DNA from: Lentihominibacter butyricus
GTDB taxonomy: Bacteria; Bacillota; Clostridia; Peptostreptococcales; Anaerovoracaceae
Length of the DNA: 64,000 bases
Assembly (NCBI RefSeq): GCF_025567305.1
Contig: NZ_JAOQJP010000010.1
Coordinates: 1-64,000 of the forward strand
Direction of reading: 5' to 3'
Under the pieces are notes generated by a model, which searched no databases, was not told the DNA's origin, and worked only from the letters and a program-made list of their open reading frames with translations. Position numbers and translations under genes: made by a program. How positions within the stretch are numbered: the stretch's first letter is position 1; each line of letters starts with the position of its first letter. This document shows positions 36,913 through 44,735 of the stretch, in pieces.

Positions 36913-38001
36913 ATGGAAAAAACAAAAGATGTATTAGACAAATTAGAACGTGCGAAGATGTATATTTTGGGATCAGGATTTGATAACGAAACGCGAGTAC
37001 ATGGCATAGGCCTGCTGATGGAACTTGTAGAGCAGGGCGATGATGAAGCATTGTTTTTGACAGGCAAACTTGTACTAGAAGGAATTATTAATTTAAAAGA
37101 AGGCTTTGATAGGGAAGAGACTGGAATGAACTTTCTTTTTGAATCTGCAAGTATGGGAAATATGAATGCTAAATTGATGTTGAATCAGATTTGCTACTAT
37201 AGGTATCAAAAGAATATTCCGTTGAATACAAAAAATGTAAATGAAGGTCCGCTGGTTGATTTTGAAGGGAAGCAGATCATAATAAATCGTACAGGGATAC
37301 GTACGCCGGTAGATGCTGTACTGACCTATAAAGATGGTATGAATTATCTGCACCTTTCTTTGAATCCGATTTTTATACACTTGGATGATTCTGTAGAAGA
37401 TGAGAAAAAGTTTGAAAAGAGTGTGTTAGACGGATTCAGACAATGGGCGGGCATGTATGAAGTTTTTGGCGGTCAGAAATTAGCTGTTGAAATTGAGATA
37501 ACAGATAAGAACAATGCTTATGACAATGTTTATATATTCTCGATTAGTGATGACACTGTTGATATTGCATCAAAGCTAAGTTCTAAAAAAGGCAAAAATT
37601 TACTGGATAACTCAGAAGGTTTTGCATTTACAGGTGCTAGAAAATGGTCGGTAACTTCTCGAAAGGCTATTTATATACGTAACCGAGATGTAAGATTAAA
37701 TGACTATGATGAAATACAGGATATTGCAAAACATGAGTTTGGTCATGTTTTGGGTCTGGGTGATTTATATGCGTATGACAGCCTTGATTTAAATGGCATA
37801 GATAAAGGGAGATATAGTGAAATCGATGCATATCATGTTTCTGGCAAAACATATAATCTTGTAATGTGCAATCACCATGGTGTGATAAGCAATAATGATG
37901 TCGAAATGGTTGTATTGTCATTTAGTGAAAATAAAATACAGGAATATCAGAAAAACGGAAAGTTTAAGGAAATATCAAAGGCGCTGGGGAATGGAAACTG
38001 A
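36913..38001 (+). CDS. Metzincin-type zinc metalloprotease with Sel1-like N-terminus
   Basis: A 362-residue protein without a signal peptide. Residues about 10-95 are helical with Sel1/TPR-like spacing (GIGLLMELVEQGDDEAL and FLFESASMGNMNAKLML). The catalytic motif H274-E-F-G-H278-x-x-G281-x-x-D284 matches the metzincin HExxHxxGxxH/D pattern, and VMCNHHG further on fits the Met-turn. Metzincins are usually secreted; a cytoplasmic one beside TIR genes suggests internal protein cleavage, for example of a regulator. It is the last gene of the AT-rich island on the + strand. The start is ATG 36913 after AAAGGA. Confidence 0.75.
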   Translation: MEKTKDVLDKLERAKMYILGSGFDNETRVHGIGLLMELVEQGDDEALFLTGKLVLEGIINLKEGFDREETGMNFLFESASMGNMNAKLMLNQICYYRYQKNIPLNTKNVNEGPLVDFEGKQIIINRTGIRTPVDAVLTYKDGMNYLHLSLNPIFIHLDDSVEDEKKFEKSVLDGFRQWAGMYEVFGGQKLAVEIEITDKNNAYDNVYIFSISDDTVDIASKLSSKKGKNLLDNSEGFAFTGARKWSVTSRKAIYIRNRDVRLNDYDEIQDIAKHEFGHVLGLGDLYAYDSLDLNGIDKGRYSEIDAYHVSGKTYNLVMCNHHGVISNNDVEMVVLSFSENKIQEYQKNGKFKEISKALGNGN

Positions 38002-38308
38002 TGATGCAAATGGAAGGAGAAAGTATTTGAATGGATCAAGACTGCTGGCTTTTGCAGTCTCGACCAGGCTGAAAACAGTTGCTGTCATATTATCTACAAA
38101 AATAAAGCGACAAAATATTACGAAAATTATAAACAAATGATTATTTACAATATATTTTTTTATGGTATATTAATATATAAAATATAGTGCTGCGTATCGA
38201 AAAGGCTTTCCGGTACAGCATCAAAAAACATGGAAATTCCGGAAGAAGCCGGTGTTGAAAAGCGAGGAATGATATAAAGTAATAAAAAGTATTTGGCAGG
38301 TGATGTAA
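38002..38308. other. Intergenic region at the island's right edge
   Basis: About 300 very AT-rich bases without a credible gene; overlapping short frames lack ribosome sites or homology. It contains a promoter at 38144-38171 (listed separately). No tRNA gene, direct-repeat attachment site or integrase was seen that would mark an integration point. Confidence 0.4.
38144..38171 (+). promoter_or_regulatory. Promoter for the KamA-like gene
   Basis: TTTACA at 38144-38149, a 16-base spacer and TATATT at 38166-38171, with TGG just before the -10 (extended -10). It points at the radical SAM gene starting at 38309. Confidence 0.45.
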
Positions 38309-39403
38309 ATGGATAGAGGATTGGAAAAAAACTTAGTTCAAGGATGTACGGATATTCAACAGGTAAAAACATTGTTTGGGTTTTCTGATAAAGAAACGGA
38401 AATGTTGAAAAAAATACAGGAAATGTATCCGATGTTTGTAAATCCGTATTATTTTTCTTTGATAGACATAGATGATGAAGCAGATCCTATACGAAAGCTC
38501 TGCATACCTTCGGTGGAAGAGTTAGATACCGTTGGAAGCTTTGACACCAGTGGTGAAAAGGATAATACGGTTTTACCGGGACTGCAGCATAAGTATAAAG
38601 CAACGGCGCTGATATTGTCTAATAACCGATGTGCGATGTATTGCAGGCATTGTTTCAGGCGAAGAATGGTAGGGATATCGGAAAAAGAAACTTCAAAAGA
38701 ACTTAAAGCTATCGTTGACTATCTCAATGAGCATACGGAAATATCAAATGTCTTGATCAGTGGCGGTGATGCTTTTATGAACAGCAATGAACTCATAGAG
38801 GAATATCTTAAGGAACTTAGTGCCATACCTCACCTGGATCTGATACGGTTTGGGACCAGAATACCGGTTGTATTCCCGCAGAGAATAACAGCAGATCTGG
38901 AACTCAGAGATATTTTATGTAAATATAATAAGAAAAAGATAATAAACATAGTGACACAATTCAATCATCCACGAGAAATCACTCAACAGTCCGCGGAAGC
39001 AGTCGAGCAACTGTTAGATATAAATATACTGGTCAAGAACCAGACAGTGCTTCTTAAAGGAATAAATGATGACAGCTATATTCTGGGTAATCTGATAAAG
39101 AAGCTTACAGCTATAGGCGTGATCCCTTATTATGTTTTCCAGTGTCGCCCGGTGACAGGTGTCATGAATCATTTTCAGATACCATTGAGAAAAGGATATG
39201 AGATCACTGAGGCTGCAAAAAATATGCAGAGCGGGATGGGAAAATGTTTTCGCTTTGTTATGTCGCACATTACAGGAAAGATAGAAATCCTGGGAGCATT
39301 AAATGAAAATAATATGATTTTCAAATATCATCAGACTAAAGATGAAGAAAATCAAGGACGCATTTTCGTTCAGCAGATCAATGAAAATCAATGCTGGCTA
39401 TAA
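38309..39403 (+). CDS. Lysine 2,3-aminomutase-family (KamA-like) radical SAM protein
   Basis: A 364-residue radical SAM enzyme. The [4Fe-4S] motif is C108-x3-C112-x2-C115 in CAMYCRHCF, followed by RRR as in lysine 2,3-aminomutases. ISGGDAFM and RFGTRIPV segments are also typical of the family. It is shorter than true lysine 2,3-aminomutase (about 415 or more) and appears to lack the usual C-terminal zinc-binding segment, so its substrate is uncertain; a different amino acid or an EpmB-like role is possible. Its codons are still fairly AT-rich, so it may belong to the island or be its neighbour. GGTGATGTAA precedes the ATG. Confidence 0.8.
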   Translation: MDRGLEKNLVQGCTDIQQVKTLFGFSDKETEMLKKIQEMYPMFVNPYYFSLIDIDDEADPIRKLCIPSVEELDTVGSFDTSGEKDNTVLPGLQHKYKATALILSNNRCAMYCRHCFRRRMVGISEKETSKELKAIVDYLNEHTEISNVLISGGDAFMNSNELIEEYLKELSAIPHLDLIRFGTRIPVVFPQRITADLELRDILCKYNKKKIINIVTQFNHPREITQQSAEAVEQLLDINILVKNQTVLLKGINDDSYILGNLIKKLTAIGVIPYYVFQCRPVTGVMNHFQIPLRKGYEITEAAKNMQSGMGKCFRFVMSHITGKIEILGALNENNMIFKYHQTKDEENQGRIFVQQINENQCWL

Positions 39404-39445
39404 GTCCATGCTCGGTTTGACCATCTTAATTGATGACATTTGCGC

Positions 39446-39484
39446 TAGCCTGCTATGGTAAGATCAAAATACCATAGCAGGCTA
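39446..39484. terminator. Perfect 15-bp inverted repeat, probable terminator
   Basis: TAGCCTGCTATGGTA (39446-39460) pairs perfectly with TACCATAGCAGGCTA (39470-39484) over a 9-base loop. It is followed by a short T-rich run. It lies between the convergent KamA-like gene and the minus-strand frameshifted gene and could end either transcript. Confidence 0.65.
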
Positions 39485-39538
39485 TTTGATTTGGCGCTTA
39501 TCGGCGCTTGCATTTTTTTGAGGTTGCGTCTGCTATAT

Positions 39539-41216
39539 TTAGTTTATCGCTTCACCGTCAACATACAGTGTATATCCGTTGAAGTCGATGTTGCTGTAGT
39601 CTGTGTCAGCGTCGTCAAGGCTAGTAACATAGCTGTCGCCGGTGAGCTTGATCTTGGATTTCTTGTCGAGCGTCAGCTTTATCGATTTGCCGCTGTTGTC
39701 GCCGTTGATCGTTCCTTCGTAGTATGAGCCGGATTTCATGGTCATATCGAGAGTCGAGATCGAGTCGCTCACGATTTTGCCAGTGGCCTTCTGCTTTGTC
39801 ATCACTAGGGTGACGTCACCGTCGTTTGATCCCGAATTTCCCCATGAATCGGCCTGGGCTCTGAGGAAGTTGCCTTCGCTGTCTGTGTTCTTTATAGTGT
39901 TGTTTTCCAGGTTGATAGTCGCTGTCGTGTTTGTCACGTACAGCGTGTAGCCTTTTTTCGTCGTTATCTTGCTGTCTGCTGCCGTGAATTCCGCATTGCC
40001 GTCGGCGGCATCGCCGCTCATCGACTGGTAGAGGAATATATTCTTGTAAGTAGTCGACTGTCCGTTCAGTTCAGTGTTGCTGTCCGTGAGAGTGCAGTCG
40101 TTCAAAGTAACCGAGTTCTTTCCTTCGATCACGATGCCCTCGGAAGCCTTTGCGACGAGCTTGGCATTGCTTACGATGATGTCGGCCGTGGAATATACGG
40201 AAGGGGGAGCCGATACCTGTAGTCGTGTAAGTGCCGCCGCCTGTCGTCATGATGCCGCCTGCATTATCACCTGTAGTCGTGATCTCAGAATCGCTTATCG
40301 TGACTGATGTGCCGTCGCCGGAAGAATTGTTGGTAGTCGCAGAGCCTCCGTAGCTGAATACTCCGTTGGCGCCGCTGGCATCGGTAGTTATCTTCATATT
40401 TTTGAGCGTCAGGGCAGCGCCGTCTTTTGCAGTGATGCCGGAGTTATTGCCGTAGAAGTTGCTGGTGTCGCCTTCGTCTGAATCACCGGTCTTGGTTATC
40501 GTCGTATCGGAAAGCTGTGCAGTGATGCTGCCTGTTGCGAGGACTGCGTTCTCGTCTGAGTTTTCCGAGCTATATGTCTCGACTTTTATGGTTTCGTCTG
40601 ATGTTATCTCTTTTACTGCCGAATATGATGCAGTACCTGCTGACTGGCCGCCGGGGCCTCCCATCTGACCGGTCTCCGCTGCGCTGCTTATGAATACGCT
40701 GCCTGTTATGCCGCTGCATGAGAATGTGAATGCTGATGCCAGCAGTACTGCTGACAGTATGAATATCGTTATCTTATCTCTGTTCATAGCTAGCTCCTTT
40801 ATTGATTTCTTTCCTCCTCGTGTCATTATCAGATACATCACTCCGGCGGCGAGGATGATGCCTTCAGCGCCGAAAACGAAGTAGTATCCGATCGGCAGTG
40901 CCGATGATGATCCTGAAGCGTTCATGTCAGGAGGTGTTCCGCCTTGGCCGTTCTGATCACCCTGACCATTCTGATCGCTTGCGTTCTGGTCGTTCTGAGC
41001 ATCGCCTCCGGGCTGACCGCTCTGTGGATCGTTGCTCTGCTGGTTTCCGGACGGCTGACTGCTGCCTTCTGATGACTGTGTCATGATCGTGTCAGGACCG
41101 CTGATCACATGGGACTGAGCATATTTCATCGTGAAAAACGCACAGCCGCACATCGCCGCGATCAGCAGCACGGCCAGCGTGTTTTTTATATACCGTTTAG
41201 CGAATAATCTTTTCAT
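39539..41216 (-). pseudogene. Frameshifted beta-repeat surface protein (carbohydrate-binding-like)
   Basis: Two frames make one broken gene. The first part (41216 down to about 40205) has an N-terminal helix, a Gln/Asn/Gly-rich linker (GQGDQNGQGGTPPD), a second membrane helix, then a fresh signal-peptide-like segment and Thr/Ser-rich beta repeats. The second part (to 39539) continues the same repeats. The frames join if one base is removed from the G5 run at 40203-40207: downstream reading then becomes PSVYSTADIIVSNAKL and flows into VIEGKNSVTL. Either a phase-variable tract, a true null mutation or a sequencing error. An internal ATG at 40787 with AAAGGAG suggests two ancestral genes fused in frame. 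Likely a surface adhesin or glycan-binding protein; divergent from the two-component remnant. Confidence 0.7.
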
Positions 41217-41394
41217 ATCGTTTGAACTCCTTTCTCATTAGAACTTCGTGTCTGTTTTCTTTCATCGCAGAGCATGATAACTTTTCTTCCTTAAATGAAC
41301 ATTAAACGCGAAAACTTTTTTGCAAAAATGTTAAAATAGGCTGTATTTAAGGTTGATTTAATAAATGTAAGTTATTTTTATCACGGTGATTATT

Positions 41395-42015
41395 ATGCGT
41401 ATTTTGATTGTAGAAGATGAAAAGAATCTGGCTGATGTGACAGCCGCAAAACTCAAAAAGGAAAATTTCACGACAGATGTCTGCTATGACGGAGACGAGG
41501 GTCTTTACAATGCGATGACCGGCATATACGATCTTATAATACTCGATGTGATGCTGCCGGGGAAAAACGGGTTCGAGATACTGAGAGAGATAAGGAAAGC
41601 AAAGATCGCGAGCAAGGTGATAATGTTGACTGCGAGGTCGATGCTGGAGGACAAGCTCAACGGTCTCGAACACGGCGCGAACGACTACATCACCAAGCCT
41701 TTCCATATGGATGAGCTGATGGCGAGAGTAAACATACAGCTCCGCGACCCTTCTGAATTCAAAAACAGCGATCGTCTGGAGTACGGGGACCTGCAGCTCG
41801 ATACGGCGAAGTCGAAGCTCAGATGCGAAAAGACAGGCGATGAGGAAAAGATATTCGAGCGTTTTTATCGTGCAGATGAATCGAGGAACAGGAGCGAAGG
41901 CAGGTTCGGTCTCGGCCTTGCGATAGCGAAGAATATAGTGGAAAGTCACGGCGGGCAGATAAGTGCGGCTTCCGCTGACGGGAAGACCGTGTTCAGGGTT
42001 GCGTTCAGGGCGTAA
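41395..42015 (+). pseudogene. Response regulator fused by deletion to a histidine kinase tail
   Basis: A 206-residue composite. Residues 1-115 are a receiver domain (VEDE, phosphoacceptor D in IILDVMLPG, KPF). Residues about 120-150 are only the first strands of an OmpR-type DNA-binding domain (LEYGDLQLDTAKSKL). The frame then jumps to the very end of a sensor kinase: IFERFYRADESRNRS, then the GLGLAIAK G2 box and the last strands. The DNA-binding helices, the sensor and the dimerisation/phosphorylation domain are missing. A single in-frame deletion across adjacent regulator and kinase genes explains this. The product cannot work as a normal two-component pair. ATG 41395 has GGTGAT upstream. 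Confidence 0.75.
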
Positions 42016-42064
42016 CGATTTGACGCAGATGTCTATAAATGTGCAGCAATAATATGCAATGAAA

Positions 42065-42121
42065 AACGGACTGCGGAGCGGAGATCTTTATCTGATCTTC
42101 CGTATGCAGTCCGTTGTTTTT
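42065..42121 (+). terminator. Rho-independent terminator after the regulator-kinase fusion
   Basis: AACGGACTGC (42065-42074) pairs with GCAGTCCGTT (42106-42115); inner bases GGAGATC/GATCTTCC extend the stem. GTTTTTAT follows. It ends the two-component remnant transcript. The rest of 42122-42239 holds no gene that I can see. Confidence 0.7.
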
Positions 42122-42239
42122 ATAAAAGTCTCAAATCTGCAAAAGCCTCAAGCGTTCTCCGGGCAGGTGCTGCAGCTGTCATAGGCAGGACGCGCAGCGG
42201 CTTGCGGCGTGTTAAGTGCTCAGGCCTAGCTGCAGCTGA

Positions 42240-43247
42240 TTAGTCGTCCATGTCCTTGAGGAGCTGTTCTGCGATCTGGATAGCGTTTGTTGCAGCGCCC
42301 TTTCTGATGTTGTCTGCAACTACCCAGATGTTGAGTCCGTTGTCAACTGAGAAGTCTCTTCTGATACGGCCGATGTAAACTTCGTCTGTACCTGCAGCGT
42401 CTCTTGCGAGAGGGTATACATCGTGTTCGATGTCATCCTGAACTACGATTCCAGGCGAGTTCTTGAACAGTTCGAAGATGTCTTCGAGCTCGAACGGCTT
42501 CTCCAGTTCGATGTTGATGGATTCGCTGTGTGAATCGAATACCGGCACACGAACTGTAGTTGCAGTTACTCTGATATTGTCATCGCCGAGGATCTTGTGA
42601 GTCTCGTTGATCATTTTCATTTCTTCTTTTGTATATCCGTTGTCTGTGAACACATCGATATGAGGCAGACAGTTTCCTGCGATAGGATGTGCGTAAGCCT
42701 GAAGCTCATCCTCTTTTCCTGCAAGACCGTTCTTCAGATCATTGATGCCCTTTACACCTGAGCCTGAAACAGCCTGATAAGTCGAGTAAACGACTCTCTT
42801 GATGCCGTATTTGTCCTGGAGAGGTTTCAGAGCTACCATAGCCTGGATAGTCGAGCAGTTAGGGTTTGCGATGATCCCCTTGTTCCATTTGATATCTTCA
42901 GGGTTTACTTCAGGGACTACGAGAGGAACTTCCTTGTCCATTCTCCACTGGCTGCTGTTGTCTACAACGGTAACGCCTTTGGCTGCTGCGATAGGTGCGA
43001 ATTTTTCACTTGTTGAGCCACCGGCTGAGAAAAGTGCGATGTCGATCGGCTTGTCGAATGAATGCTCTGTAAGCTCTTCGACTGTGTATTCTTTCCCCTT
43101 GAAGGTCAGCTTTTTGCCTGCTGATTTAGCAGATGCCATCATGTAAATGTTCTCGAAAGGGAAATCTCTCTCTTCCAGAACCTTTAAAAATGTGGAACCG
43201 ACTACTCCGGTAGCTCCCACGACTGCAATATTGGGTTTTCTCTTCAT
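42240..43247 (-). CDS. asd: Aspartate-semialdehyde dehydrogenase
   Basis: A 335-residue enzyme that reduces aspartyl phosphate to aspartate semialdehyde with NADPH, feeding lysine/diaminopimelate, threonine and methionine synthesis in the cytoplasm. The N-terminus has the Rossmann loop GATGVVGS. The active-site cysteine is C131 in ANPNCST. A later DNIRVTATTVRVPVF segment holds substrate-binding residues. Length is normal for the family. On the minus strand AGGAGGTCAC precedes the ATG. It is transcribed alone from a promoter at about 43.38 kb. No lysine-riboswitch core was recognised in its leader of about 115 bases. Confidence 0.97.
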   Translation of the reverse strand: MKRKPNIAVVGATGVVGSTFLKVLEERDFPFENIYMMASAKSAGKKLTFKGKEYTVEELTEHSFDKPIDIALFSAGGSTSEKFAPIAAAKGVTVVDNSSQWRMDKEVPLVVPEVNPEDIKWNKGIIANPNCSTIQAMVALKPLQDKYGIKRVVYSTYQAVSGSGVKGINDLKNGLAGKEDELQAYAHPIAGNCLPHIDVFTDNGYTKEEMKMINETHKILGDDNIRVTATTVRVPVFDSHSESINIELEKPFELEDIFELFKNSPGIVVQDDIEHDVYPLARDAAGTDEVYIGRIRRDFSVDNGLNIWVVADNIRKGAATNAIQIAEQLLKDMDD

Positions 43248-43365
43248 AATAATTGTGACCTCCTAAATGTATTGTTGATTTTTATTATATTCTGTATAAT
43301 TATTCTATGCATATGCATCGGATGATGATCGCGTCATAATGCGTGCAACATATGCTTTATCAACG

Positions 43366-43395
43366 ATTATACTACCTCAGGCACCCCTGTGTAAA
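43366..43395 (-). promoter_or_regulatory. Promoter for asd
   Basis: On the minus strand TTTACA (43395-43390), an 18-base spacer and TATAAT (43371-43366) match the sigma-A consensus. It lies about 120 bases upstream of asd. Confidence 0.55.
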
Positions 43396-43640
43396 GGGAT
43401 AAGAAGGGATTTCTTATAATTAATACTTTAACAAAAAACATAAAAATGTTCGGATTTTTAGTTGAAAACCACAAAAAATGCGCATAGGCCTTGTGTAAAG
43501 ATGCAGTGCTTCGGTGTGCGAAGGAGTGGTGGTAATACGGATTGTGTGACAGTGTTTTACAATGTTGCTCCGTATCATGCTGCGATGCCGCTTGGCATCA
43601 TGCTGCACACAAAAAACACATATTAATTGCGGAAGGGATA

Positions 43641-43782
43641 TGTTATAATAAACACTTAGATGATATGCGGCGTTGCCGCAAGGAAGTGTTTATTGAAACA
43701 GACTGCGACGAGCTTGTCTGTTATAATAAATAACACTTGGATAATAAGCGGCGTTGCCGCAGGGAAGTGTTTATTGAAACAG
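43641..43782 (+). repeat. Two copies of a palindromic ~62-base element
   Basis: Copy 1 (43641-43702) and copy 2 (about 43719-43782) are near-identical. Each starts with TGTTATAAT (an extended -10 sequence), continues to AACACTT, then GCGGCGTTGCCGC (a 5-bp hairpin), then AAGTGTTTATT and GAAACAGA. In copy 1 AATAAACACTT (43647-43657) pairs with AAGTGTTTATT (43684-43694), enclosing the inner hairpin. Between copies ACAGAC and GTCTGT form a further short stem. The pair lies upstream of uppP. It may be an intergenic mobile palindrome or a regulatory RNA structure. The remainder of the 43248-43865 spacer shows no gene. Confidence 0.65.
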
Positions 43783-43865
43783 ATGGATCGGGCGGATCGG
43801 CCGGGGCGTCTGCTTCAGTATGCACTTGGATCATTTTAAAGTACAATTTCAGGGAGGAACTAAAC

Positions 43866-44702
43866 ATGACTTACATTCAGGCGGTGATTCTGGGACTGGC
43901 ACAGGGGCTTTCGGAGTTTTTACCTATCAGCAGCTCGGGACATCTGGCGCTTCTGCAGTACTTTTTCGGCATAAATGCGGATAATGTGCTTCCTTTTGCA
44001 GTGCTTCTGCATTTCGGTACTCTGGTATCGGTCTTCATAGTTTACTGGAAGGACATCGTTGATCTGATAAAAGAGCTCGGAGCAGTGATAAAGGATATTT
44101 TTACAGGAAAAGGACTCAGGATAAATGCCAATCCGACGAGACGTCTCGGCTTCATGATAATCGTCGCTACGATACCGACGGCAGTGATAGGTCTGCTGTT
44201 CAATGATCTGTTCAATGCGATGTATCTTTCACTCGTAGCGATCGGCATAGGTCTGCTAATTACAGGTACGATACTCGTGATCGCCGAAAGGATGGGAAAG
44301 AGCAATAAAACTGTAAAAGAAATGAAGTTCAGACACGCTTTGTTCGTGGGATTCATGCAGGGTGTTGCGATATGCCCGGGAGTTTCCAGATCGGGATCGA
44401 CTCTTTTCGGAGGTCTGATATCGGGTCTCAACAGGGAATTCGCAGTTAAATTCGCATTTCTCATATCGATCCCGTCGATACTCGGTTCAGTGATACTTGA
44501 AGCGCCCGATGCGTTCAGAGAAGGACTGGACATATCACTCGTAGGTCCGGTCATCGCAGGTGTGGTAGTTGCTGCCATTTCAGGTCTGTTTGCGATCAAA
44601 GCGATGATAAAGCTTGTTTCGAACAAAAACCTGATCGGATTTTCGATATATACATGGGCTCTGGGTATAGCAGTTATAGTCTATGCGCTTATATTCGCCT
44701 AG
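43866..44702 (+). CDS. uppP: Undecaprenyl-diphosphatase
   Basis: A 278-residue integral membrane protein that removes a phosphate from undecaprenyl diphosphate to recycle the lipid carrier of peptidoglycan synthesis; it also gives bacitracin tolerance. It shows the BacA/UppP motifs: GLSEFLPISSSGHL near the N-terminus and PGVSRSGST in the second half, both part of the active site. Eight or so hydrophobic helices are evident. The frame extends upstream to 43737 through a repeat, but GGGAGG immediately before ATG 43866 fixes the start. The next gene, ftsK, begins 33 bases downstream. Confidence 0.96.
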   Translation: MTYIQAVILGLAQGLSEFLPISSSGHLALLQYFFGINADNVLPFAVLLHFGTLVSVFIVYWKDIVDLIKELGAVIKDIFTGKGLRINANPTRRLGFMIIVATIPTAVIGLLFNDLFNAMYLSLVAIGIGLLITGTILVIAERMGKSNKTVKEMKFRHALFVGFMQGVAICPGVSRSGSTLFGGLISGLNREFAVKFAFLISIPSILGSVILEAPDAFREGLDISLVGPVIAGVVVAAISGLFAIKAMIKLVSNKNLIGFSIYTWALGIAVIVYALIFA

Positions 44703-44735
44703 AAGATAAAATCACTTGTTTACAGAGGTAAAAGG

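Noticed and set aside
37895..38140. An 81-residue frame after the metzincin gene
   Set aside because: It mostly overlaps the metzincin gene in another frame and has no recognisable motif or good start site.
39455..41086. Several + strand frames inside the frameshifted surface gene
   Set aside because: They are antisense shadows of the Thr/Ser-rich repeats with no ribosome sites.
43248..43540. Lysine riboswitch upstream of asd
   Set aside because: A GGGGTGCC word in the leader region caught attention, but it overlaps the promoter and the rest of the riboswitch core is missing.
43542..43733. A 63-residue cysteine-rich + strand protein
   Set aside because: It runs through the palindromic repeat, lacks a good ribosome site, and its end repeats the translation of the second element.
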